Shown piece after piece: positions 1 to 5,904 of a stretch of DNA of 5,953 nt (positions are counted from its first letter, which is position 1; the number at the start of each line of letters is the position of its first letter). A program made the position numbers and the translations under genes. The notes beneath the pieces were generated by a model that saw only the letters and a program-made list of their open reading frames with translations, ran no database searches and was not told where the DNA came from. The DNA comes from Deltaproteobacteria bacterium (GTDB lineage Bacteria; Myxococcota; UBA796; SXON01), in the NCBI GenBank assembly GCA_947483545.1, contig CANKNP010000317.1, forward strand, positions 1 through 5,953, given 5' to 3'.

Positions 1-1044
1 CCCCGGTCGGCCTCCGGCGCGCTCACAGGGGTCGGGGCGCTGGTCATCGGCGGGATGGCCTTGGGGGTCGTCCACGCGATGGCACTCCAGGCAGAGATCC
101 TGATCGCACTCCCAGAGTTTGACTTTCCCTTCCTGTCGGTGCCGACGGTGGACAGCGCAGCGGAGAGGGCATCTTCCCTGGGGACGGGCGTCGTGCCCTG
201 GATCCTGCTCGGCTGGTTGGCGGCTCTCCCGGGCATCTTCGCGCGCGCACAGGGCGCGACCACACGCGACGGCACCGACGGTGTTCTCGTCGTGATCCTT
301 GTGATGATGCCGGTGGTGGCTTGGGGTTGGGCCGGCCTGCAGTGGGAGTTGCTCTCCCGCAGAGCGGGCGCGCACGTCTCCGCAGTGCTGGAGGAGGGCG
401 CGGCGGTGTCGTTGCCGATGCGTGTGCCGATTCCGCCCCGCGTGCTGTATGTGCTCCCGGGCGGATCCCGATGGGTCGAGACCGGCGAGTCGGGCGGAAG
501 CCGCGAGCGGGCCGAGCCAACGGCCGCCGATTCCCTCGGGCCGCTCCTCCACTTTGGCGATGGTCTGGTCTTTCCCTCGGCGATGACCATGGATGACTTC
601 TACTTTGCGTTTGCGGACGCTCAGGCCGGCGCCGTCCACCTTGTGAGCTGCGTTCCAACACAAGGCGCCAAGGCAGCCACCGTTCGGCGCGACCCCCTGC
701 GCGCGACCGGGATGTGCGGCGCGATGCCCATCTACCTGCGTGTGACCCGCGATCTGACGCATCCAGTCAAGCTGATCGTCCTGCGGGACGGCCTGGTGGA
801 CGACAGAGGGGAGGTGTACCCGGTCGCCGAGATCAACCAACACAACCAGGTCGCCGGGCGCGATGTGATTGTCCGGGCTCAGGTGGACGCGACCGTCGAG
901 GACTTCGCGACCGTACTCCGGCTCGTTCGAAACGCGGGCCGGGTTTACCTCGGGTGGGGGGTCAGCCTGGACGGGGACGACCTTCCGATTGGGGTGAACC
1001 CTGGGCTGAGGGTGCGCGTGCGGGCGGACCCCGCGATACCCTGA
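1..1044 (+). CDS. Membrane protein with C-terminal ExbD/TolR-like domain (5' end outside window)
   Basis: The frame is open from the first base. A hydrophobic segment spans the first in-frame ATG (nt 55), so translation probably starts upstream and the gene is 5'-truncated by the window. Counting from the nt-55 Met, further hydrophobic segments lie at about residues 46-64 and 77-99, followed by a long, probably periplasmic region. Residues about 235-305 resemble the ExbD/TolR fold: a strand with L-R-D-G, then V-I-V-R-A-Q-V-D, a helix V-L-R-L-V-R-N-A-G, and a last strand V-Y-L-G-W. In that family such domains work with TolQ/ExbB-type proton channels to energise envelope processes; no such partner is visible here. 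Cys199 and Cys221 could form a disulfide. The ExbD assignment is from remembered pattern only. The middle region is unrecognised. The gene ends 20 nt before the lipoprotein gene, probably in the same operon. Confidence 0.7.
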   Translation, partial: PRSASGALTGVGALVIGGMALGVVHAMALQAEILIALPEFDFPFLSVPTVDSAAERASSLGTGVVPWILLGWLAALPGIFARAQGATTRDGTDGVLVVILVMMPVVAWGWAGLQWELLSRRAGAHVSAVLEEGAAVSLPMRVPIPPRVLYVLPGGSRWVETGESGGSRERAEPTAADSLGPLLHFGDGLVFPSAMTMDDFYFAFADAQAGAVHLVSCVPTQGAKAATVRRDPLRATGMCGAMPIYLRVTRDLTHPVKLIVLRDGLVDDRGEVYPVAEINQHNQVAGRDVIVRAQVDATVEDFATVLRLVRNAGRVYLGWGVSLDGDDLPIGVNPGLRVRVRADPAIP

Positions 1045-1053
1045 CCGCTGCTC

Positions 1054-1058
1054 AGGAG
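1054..1058 (+). promoter_or_regulatory. Ribosome binding site deciding the GTG start of the lipoprotein
   Basis: AGGAG lies six bases before the GTG at 1065, just after the stop codon of the preceding gene. It fixes the lipoprotein start. The same frame is open further upstream to an ATG at 714, but that stretch lies inside the previous gene, whereas the GTG is followed at once by a signal peptide. Confidence 0.8.
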
Positions 1059-1064
1059 CCCCGC

Positions 1065-2690
1065 GTGCAGCCCCTCCACCTCGTCCCCACCGTGTTCCTG
1101 CTGATTGTCGCAACCGGCTGTAGCGGTGATCCCTCCCCCGCCAAAGCCGCGCCGGACTCCCCAACCGGCGACGACACCGCCCCGCCACCCTTCGACCCCA
1201 CCACGGACTGCGAGACGCTCGGGATGCCGAGCGTCCCGTTCGTCGAAGCAACCGCGAGCCCGCTGCTCTACGACGTGGCCGGCGACATCACGCTGGAGAC
1301 GACCGATGGCCCATGGACCCTGTCGGCCAACTGGTCCGGGTGTGACGTTTACCTGTTCGTCTCGGATGAGCCCGCACAGAACCAGGGCGCTCCGGATCCC
1401 ACGTGGGGCACGAAGAAGGACAACAAGGCGCTGATCGACGCGATGCCGATGAACACCCACGTCTTCTTCCTGTCGTCGCAGAACGACGAGAATCGTTTGA
1501 TCGCGCTTGAGGATCTCAAGAATCACATCGACGCGCAGTTGGACGACTACGACGAGGAGACGCGGGCCTGGAAGGAGCGGCACATCCATTACGTGACCGA
1601 CAAAGACAAGCAGGCCGACAGTTGGCTCGGCGAGACGTTTGATTCCCCCGGCTGGGGCGTCGGCATCGACCGGACCCAGCGCATCCGATACATTGGGAGC
1701 ATGGGGGATCCCGACCGCTACAATTCGAGCTACGGCTGGTTTGAACCCAACCTTTCGATGATCGCCAACGAGGCGCGTTATTACAATTTCGAGGCGCTGC
1801 GCGAGACGCGTTTGGACGCACAGGGCGCAACCCTGGTTCCCACTTGGACGGGCGAGACCATCAGTGGCACGGTGTACGTGGACTTCGAGCTGCCGGACGC
1901 CGCAACGATGGCGACGTTCGACAGCATGGAGTGGGACATGACGATGCTGTGTGTCGGCGACGGCGAATATACCGAGTGTCCGTCCTGGGACTATCTGACC
2001 TACGCTTGGCTCTGCGACGTCGAAGACCCCGAGACCTGCACGCAGGAGGTTGGCCGCTGGATCACGACCTACCATCGAGAGGGTCGCTGGGTGCACGACG
2101 TCTCGCCTCTGCTCGCGCTGCTCAAAGACGGAGGATCGCGTCGGCTGGCGTTCTACAGCCAAAACACCTACGAGATGACGCTCACGCTGCGGCTGTTCAA
2201 CCAGGGCGGGACCGACACGCCGGATGAGGCGCAGGTGCTCTACACCGGCGGCTACATCAGCTCGACCTGGAACGAGCGGGAGCCCCTGACCGTGGATATT
2301 CCAGCGGATGTGAGCCGCGTGGGTTTGGGGGTGGTCATGAGCGGCCACGGCCAGACGGGAACCCCCGCCTGCATGGAGTTCTGCGGGTCTGAGCACAATT
2401 TTACGGTGAACGGTCACGACAACCTCTTCACCTACGCGATCGAGGATTCGACGTTTGGCTGTATGAACCAGGTGGACGAGGGCACAGTCCCCAATCAATA
2501 CGGCACCTGGTGGTACGGTCGGAACGGTTGGTGCCCCGGAAAGCAGGTGGACATGGACGTCGTGGACATCAGCGATCAGGTGCTGCTCGGGGAGACGAAT
2601 ACGTTCAATTACGAGATAGCGAACTTGAACGGTACGCTCGACGGCGGAGGGGACATCGTGCTCACGACGTGGCTCGTGTATTACAGGTGA
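1065..2690 (+). CDS. PNGase F-like lipoprotein (peptide-N-glycosidase F family, N- and C-domains)
   Basis: This is a 541-residue predicted lipoprotein. It has a short signal peptide, lipobox V-A-T-G-C with Cys19 as lipidation site, then a Pro/Thr/Asp-rich linker to about residue 47. Residues about 50-245 form an extra domain. Residues about 265-541 match Flavobacterium PNGase F, which hydrolyses the GlcNAc-asparagine bond of N-glycoproteins. By hand alignment, Asp309 (C-P-S-W-D) fits catalytic Asp60, Glu438 (C-M-E-F-C) fits Glu206, and Arg486 with Trp489 (R-N-G-W-C-P-G) fit Arg248 and Trp251. The cysteine pairs 296/305, 436/440 and 466/490 fit the family's three disulfides. Two differences stand out: Gln366 sits where PNGase F has Glu118, and Tyr310 where it has Arg61. 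Family membership is secure; deglycosylating activity is inferred. It probably acts on the cell surface, anchored in the outer membrane. The GTG start is supported by the ribosome binding site and the signal peptide. Confidence 0.88.
   Translation: MQPLHLVPTVFLLIVATGCSGDPSPAKAAPDSPTGDDTAPPPFDPTTDCETLGMPSVPFVEATASPLLYDVAGDITLETTDGPWTLSANWSGCDVYLFVSDEPAQNQGAPDPTWGTKKDNKALIDAMPMNTHVFFLSSQNDENRLIALEDLKNHIDAQLDDYDEETRAWKERHIHYVTDKDKQADSWLGETFDSPGWGVGIDRTQRIRYIGSMGDPDRYNSSYGWFEPNLSMIANEARYYNFEALRETRLDAQGATLVPTWTGETISGTVYVDFELPDAATMATFDSMEWDMTMLCVGDGEYTECPSWDYLTYAWLCDVEDPETCTQEVGRWITTYHREGRWVHDVSPLLALLKDGGSRRLAFYSQNTYEMTLTLRLFNQGGTDTPDEAQVLYTGGYISSTWNEREPLTVDIPADVSRVGLGVVMSGHGQTGTPACMEFCGSEHNFTVNGHDNLFTYAIEDSTFGCMNQVDEGTVPNQYGTWWYGRNGWCPGKQVDMDVVDISDQVLLGETNTFNYEIANLNGTLDGGGDIVLTTWLVYYR
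2685..2690 (+). promoter_or_regulatory. Ribosome binding site overlapping the lipoprotein stop codon
   Basis: AGGTGA includes the TGA stop of the lipoprotein gene and lies four bases before the ATG at 2695. The close spacing suggests that the oxygenase gene is translated by coupling to its upstream neighbour. Confidence 0.5.
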
Positions 2691-2694
2691 TCCC

Positions 2695-3675
2695 ATGACC
2701 GCTTTCACTGCCATCCCCGCGCCCCGGCACCCCCCCCGGTGCACCCCCGAGGACCAGCCACCTGCCGGCTTTATCGAGCCAGCGGGGGGTGACGCCCCCG
2801 CGGTCGCGGCGAGCCTTCCGCTGTCCACGCGATTTACGCTCGGCCCCCAGATCACGCCGGTACAGTCGGCGTTCCTGGCGCGGCACGGGTTCCTCGTTTT
2901 TTCCCAAGTCGCCTCCCTGGAGGAGGTGAACGGCATCCTCGCCGAGGTGGATCGCATCGAGCAGGAGCTGCTCGCAAAGAAGGAGACCAAGGTTTTTGGC
3001 GTCCCCGTGTGGTTTGGGCTCGACCCCGACGGCAAGGATTACCTGTTCCGGATGGGGTTCACCTCTGTGTACAGCGCGTCGCTGGCCGCCTTCGTTCGGG
3101 ATGCCCGCTTCGAGCCGGTCCGCAGGCTGATCGGCGACGATGCCCGCATCGGTGAGCGCGAGAAAGACGGCGTGGTCTTCAACCGGTACGTCCGCGCGCC
3201 CACGAGCCTGCGCCCCAACCTCGCCTGGCACACCGACGCGCTCCGGGATGTTTTCTACAACTGGAAAATGCCGGGCCCGATGTTGAACGTCGGGGTGCAC
3301 TTCGACCGCATTCGGCCCCAAGACGGCGGGCTTCGCCTTGTCCCAGGGACGCACACCCAAAGTGCATGGTCCACCTTGTTCTCCAAGATCCACTTCGTCT
3401 CGGACGGCCCGGATCCCCAGGAGTTGGCCGTCGAGACCTGGCCCGGAGATCTGACGGTCCACGACGGTCGGATGTGGCACCGCGTGGTCGCCTCGCCGGT
3501 GATCGGCTGGGAGAGCTTGCGGCGCAGCATGTACGTGCCTTACGTCTGCGATGCGTACCAGCCAAAGTCGGAGAACAGCGCCACGCCGCTCTACCAGCGG
3601 TTCTTCGACGTGATCGTGCGGTGGAAGGCGCGGCGGAAGGCGAAGGAGCAGCGGCGTCTAGGCGGGCGCACCTGA
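2695..3675 (+). CDS. Phytanoyl-CoA dioxygenase (PhyH)-family Fe(II)/2-oxoglutarate oxygenase
   Basis: The 326-residue product has the PhyH-family core. His179-x-Asp181 (W-H-T-D-A) and probably His262 (M-W-H-R) form the iron-binding facial triad. Arg276 or Arg277 (L-R-R-S-M) is a candidate for the 2-oxoglutarate carboxylate contact. G-G-L-R-L-V-P-G-T-H at 211-220 and G-D-L-T-V-H-D-G at 251-258 are the typical strand motifs. Such enzymes hydroxylate or halogenate small molecules or lipids with O2 and 2-oxoglutarate; the substrate here cannot be told. The first 46 or so residues are rich in Pro and Ala, probably disordered, and contain a C8 run. The C-terminus is a basic tail (R-W-K-A-R-R-K-A-K). 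No other good in-frame start lies before the domain, so the ATG four bases after the lipoprotein gene is preferred. It is likely cytoplasmic and cotranscribed with the PNGase F-like gene. Confidence 0.85.
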   Translation: MTAFTAIPAPRHPPRCTPEDQPPAGFIEPAGGDAPAVAASLPLSTRFTLGPQITPVQSAFLARHGFLVFSQVASLEEVNGILAEVDRIEQELLAKKETKVFGVPVWFGLDPDGKDYLFRMGFTSVYSASLAAFVRDARFEPVRRLIGDDARIGEREKDGVVFNRYVRAPTSLRPNLAWHTDALRDVFYNWKMPGPMLNVGVHFDRIRPQDGGLRLVPGTHTQSAWSTLFSKIHFVSDGPDPQELAVETWPGDLTVHDGRMWHRVVASPVIGWESLRRSMYVPYVCDAYQPKSENSATPLYQRFFDVIVRWKARRKAKEQRRLGGRT

Positions 3676-3702
3676 GGCGCGGAAGAGGGCGGGCGCACCT
3701 GA
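3661..3702 (+). repeat. 15-bp direct repeat duplicating the stop codon of the PhyH gene
   Basis: GGCGGGCGCACCTGA occurs at 3661-3675 and again, exactly, at 3688-3702. The period is 27 bases, a multiple of three. The first copy encodes the last residues G-G-R-T and the TGA stop of the oxygenase; the second encodes the same residues and a second TGA in the same frame. It is probably a short local duplication. Confidence 0.75.
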
Positions 3703-3704
3703 CG

Positions 3705-3731
3705 CCGGGGTACATTCCCCGCCCTCCCCGG
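3705..3731 (+). other. Possible small hairpin with two alternative pairings before the PFK gene
   Basis: CGGGG at 3706-3710 can pair with CCCCG at 3717-3721 across a six-base loop, or CCGGGG at 3705-3710 with CCCCGG at 3726-3731. The second pairing ends seven bases before the PFK ATG. No T-run follows, so this is not a typical intrinsic terminator. In DNA of this composition such pairings can arise by chance. Confidence 0.25.
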
Positions 3732-3738
3732 TTCATGC

Positions 3739-4797
3739 ATGTCCAAGCCCCAAAAGACCATCGGCATCCTCTGCGGCGGCGGCGACGCACCAGGGTTGAA
3801 CCCGGTCATTCGCGCAGTGATCAAGTACGGGGTGGGCCAGCGGGGCTGGAGGCTCATCGGCATTGAGGACAGCTTCAACGGCCTGTTCGAGCAGCCTTAC
3901 CGAATCCAGGCGCTCACGCCGGTCTCCTGCCGGGGCATTCTCCAGCGTGGCGGCACCATCCTCGGCACGACCAACCACGGCAACCCCTTCAATTACGCCG
4001 ATGGTCAGGACCGTTCCGCCCAGGTGGTCGAGGCCTTGAGGGACCTCGGCATCGACGGGCTCATCGTCATCGGCGGCGACGGGAGCATGAAGATCTGCCA
4101 GCAACTCATGGAGGAGCGGGGCTTGAAGATCGTCGGCGTGCCGAAGACCATCGACAACGATCTCTCCGCGACCGACCTGACGTTTGGCTTTCAGTCCGCA
4201 GTTGATTGTGCGACCGACGCCCTGGACCGCCTCCACACCACGGCCGCGTCCCACGACCGTGTGCAGGTGTTGGAGGTCATGGGGCGGGACGCCGGCTGGA
4301 TTGCGTTGCACGCCGGAATCGCGGGCGGGGCGGATGCCGTCATCCTGCCGGAGATCCCGTGGGAGGCGGAGCGCGTGGTGCGGAAGATCGAAGAACGCCG
4401 GGCGATTGGACGTCCTTTTTCCTTGGTCATCGTGGCGGAGGGGGCGGTGCCGAACGGAGAGAGGGTGTCGCCCGGCAAGGCAGGCCAAAACGTGGTGGAC
4501 GCCATCGAGCGGCTCCTGCCCAGCGCGGAGGTGCGACTGACCGTGCTCGGACACCTGCAGCGGGGCGGGAGCCCGGTGGCGTTCGACCGCCTGTTGGCCA
4601 CGCGCCTGGGCGTGGGGGCAGTAGACCTGGTCGAGGCGGGCCGATGGGGCGAGATGGTGTGTCTGCGCAACGGGAGGATCGAAGGGGTGCCCATCCTGGA
4701 CGCGATCTCGACGTACCGACGGGTCCAGCCTGACGAGGATCTGCTGCGGACGGCCAGGGCGGTGGGGATCGAGCTTGGGGCGGCGCCTCAGGGCTGA
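3739..4797 (+). CDS. pfkA: 6-phosphofructokinase, probably ATP-dependent
   Basis: This complete 352-residue enzyme of the PfkA family phosphorylates fructose 6-phosphate to fructose 1,6-bisphosphate in glycolysis, in the cytoplasm. Visible motifs in order: phosphate-binding G-G-G-D-A-P-G-L-N (13-21), G-G-D-G-S (112-116), P-K-T-I-D-N-D (135-141) with catalytic Asp139, sugar-binding Arg174 and M-G-R (181-183), A-E-G (233-235), and G-H-L-Q-R-G-G-S-P (271-279). Gly115 aligns with E. coli Gly104, the ATP-type residue (Asp in most pyrophosphate enzymes). Lys136 aligns with Gly124 and is the residue usual in pyrophosphate enzymes and in some ATP-using PFKs. ATP is therefore the likelier donor, without certainty. 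Length is slightly above the 320 residues of E. coli PfkA. No Shine-Dalgarno sequence is seen before the ATG, and the nearby ATG at 3735 is out of frame. The gene is convergent with the GGDEF gene, whose stop lies 22 bases away. Confidence 0.93.
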   Translation: MSKPQKTIGILCGGGDAPGLNPVIRAVIKYGVGQRGWRLIGIEDSFNGLFEQPYRIQALTPVSCRGILQRGGTILGTTNHGNPFNYADGQDRSAQVVEALRDLGIDGLIVIGGDGSMKICQQLMEERGLKIVGVPKTIDNDLSATDLTFGFQSAVDCATDALDRLHTTAASHDRVQVLEVMGRDAGWIALHAGIAGGADAVILPEIPWEAERVVRKIEERRAIGRPFSLVIVAEGAVPNGERVSPGKAGQNVVDAIERLLPSAEVRLTVLGHLQRGGSPVAFDRLLATRLGVGAVDLVEAGRWGEMVCLRNGRIEGVPILDAISTYRRVQPDEDLLRTARAVGIELGAAPQG

Positions 4798-4819
4798 ACC
4801 CGCCAGCGGCGCGCCGCGC

Positions 4820-5782
4820 TCAGGGGAGGCCGACCACGCGGTCCCGCCCTGCCCGCTTGGCCGCATAGAGTGCATCGTCCACACGCTTGAGCAGGGTCTC
4901 GGCGGTGTCGTCCTTCGCGTACGCGGTGAGGCCGAAGCTCGCGGTCAACACCTCGGGATATTCGGGGATATCAAGCGCGCTGGTCGCGACGCGCAGGCGC
5001 TCGGCGCAGGTCTGAGCCGTGAGCAGGTCGCTCCCCGGCAGCATCAGGACGAACTCCTCGCCTCCCACCCTGGCGGCGCAGTCACAGTCACGAAGCTCGG
5101 TCGTAAGCATCGCCGCGAACGCCCGGAGCACACAGTCCCCGACGCCGTGCCCGTGAACATCGTTCACGCATTTGAAATGGTCGAGGTCGGTCATGACGAG
5201 CGCGAAGGGCTGGCCGTACCGCCTCGCACGCTCCACCTCGGCTGCGAGGAGGGTCTCGAACTGGCGCCGGTTCGCGAGGCCCGTGAGCACATCGGTGCCA
5301 CTCAGGTGCCGGAACAGCTCCTCACTCGCCTGCAGCCTGCGGGTGGTCCGCTGGAGGTCCCGTTGCAGCTCGCCGAGCTCCTCATTGACGCTCAGGAGCT
5401 TCACGGTGAGCCCCTCCAACGCGCGCACGTCATGTTCGCCCAGCAAATGGAGCTCGTTGCCGACCCGTCGGAACGTGCAGCGCAGGGACCACCCGACCGC
5501 GTCTGGGGGCCCCACATGGAGCAGCCCCCGGAAGCCATCTGGCGTCGATGCGCACGCTCGCAGCTCCTCGAAGCGCGGCCGGACGAAGAACCCGGCCAGC
5601 GGACGCACGCCCTCCGCGCTCCCCCAGTCGAGCAGGCGGAGGAAACCCGCGTTTGCGTCGAGCAGCTCGCCCTCCAGGGTGAGCGTAGCCGCAACGACGG
5701 CGTCCAGGTCCTCGTTGGATCCAGCCGCAGCCCCTTTGGGATCCCGGCGTGCGACTCTCGGTACGCGTGACTCTTGTGCCAT
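4820..5782 (-). CDS. PAS-GGDEF diguanylate cyclase with N-terminus read from ABM-like gene remains
   Basis: This 320-residue predicted c-di-GMP synthase joins two GTP molecules. Residues about 26-118 are PAS-like (L-E-G-E-L-L-D-A-N-A-G-F-L-R-L-L), 119-155 form a coiled-coil linker, and 161-320 form the GGDEF domain. The domain shows D-x-L-T-G-L-x-N-R-R, metal-binding Asp199, N-D-x-x-G-H-x-x-G-D at 207-216, active-site G-G-E-E-F at 240-244 and the inhibitory-site motif R-D-C-D at 231-234, five residues before it. Both synthesis and product inhibition should therefore work. No membrane segment or signal peptide is seen, so it is probably a soluble sensor of unknown signal. The ATG at 5782 is the only standard start downstream of the in-frame stop and upstream of the PAS domain, and it lacks a clear Shine-Dalgarno sequence. 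The first 25 or so residues come from an ABM-like gene in another frame and are unlikely to be conserved. Confidence 0.88.
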   Translation of the reverse strand: MAQESRVPRVARRDPKGAAAGSNEDLDAVVAATLTLEGELLDANAGFLRLLDWGSAEGVRPLAGFFVRPRFEELRACASTPDGFRGLLHVGPPDAVGWSLRCTFRRVGNELHLLGEHDVRALEGLTVKLLSVNEELGELQRDLQRTTRRLQASEELFRHLSGTDVLTGLANRRQFETLLAAEVERARRYGQPFALVMTDLDHFKCVNDVHGHGVGDCVLRAFAAMLTTELRDCDCAARVGGEEFVLMLPGSDLLTAQTCAERLRVATSALDIPEYPEVLTASFGLTAYAKDDTAETLLKRVDDALYAAKRAGRDRVVGLP

Positions 5783-5892
5783 GCCCGGAAGCTCAGCGCT
5801 TCGTCGACCCGGTGGGGACGCGCGCGGAACGCATCTCGGACGGCTTCATCCAGCTCATTGTCTACCCGGAACCGACTGATCGCGAGAAACAT
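5704..5892 (-). pseudogene. Remnant of antibiotic-biosynthesis-monooxygenase (ABM)-like gene
   Basis: From the ATG at 5892 the frame gives 63 residues resembling a small ABM-domain (dimeric alpha/beta-barrel) protein. It starts M-F-L-A-I-S-R-F-R-V and A-F-R-A-R-P-H-R-V-D, then jumps to S-F-R-A-W and the characteristic SHAYRESHAGIPKGLRLDP. In the full-length proteins I recall, of about 100 residues, some 30 residues (a G-F-containing strand and a W-x-x-D-E-A segment) separate these blocks, so the middle appears deleted in frame. The usual last strand (roughly V-x-x-F-E-H) is also missing: after T-R-T-W the frame runs on to a stop at 5401, giving 163 residues, but that part is out-of-frame reading of the GGDEF gene. 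The start and ribosome binding site are intact. Such proteins are small cofactor-free or haem-related enzymes; activity here is improbable. Recognition is from memory, without alignment. Confidence 0.55.
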
Positions 5893-5897
5893 GAGAA

Positions 5898-5904
5898 CCT
5901 CTTT
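5898..5904 (-). promoter_or_regulatory. Ribosome binding site of the ABM-like remnant
   Basis: On the minus strand, AAAGAGG ends five bases before the ATG at 5892. It favours this start over the in-frame ATG at 5952. No clear promoter elements are seen between it and the window end. Confidence 0.55.

Noticed and set aside
714..1064. Upstream extension of the lipoprotein frame to an ATG at 714
   Set aside because: This stretch overlaps the preceding gene out of frame and would bury the signal peptide and lipobox; the GTG at 1065 has its own ribosome binding site.
945..3035. A 696-codon open frame on the minus strand
   Set aside because: It lies antisense to the lipoprotein and the oxygenase, which have clear domains. 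Its translation is low-complexity and Arg/Val/His-rich without recognisable motifs, as expected of antisense frames in GC-rich DNA.
4806..4817. Perfect 12-bp palindrome GCGGCGCGCCGC between the convergent genes, as a shared terminator
   Set aside because: With a normal loop the stem is only about four pairs and no T-run follows on either strand. Its position between convergent genes is suggestive, but the sequence does not support the call.
3733..4884. A 383-codon open frame on the minus strand
   Set aside because: It is fully antisense to the phosphofructokinase, whose motifs are unmistakable, and its translation resembles no protein family.
5401..5703. Downstream part of the ABM-like frame as a real C-terminal domain
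   Set aside because: It is an out-of-frame reading of the PAS region of the cyclase, Arg/Ser-rich and without family character.
4775..5770. A 331-codon open frame on the plus strand
   Set aside because: It is antisense to the PAS-GGDEF gene, with no family motif or ribosome binding site that I can see.
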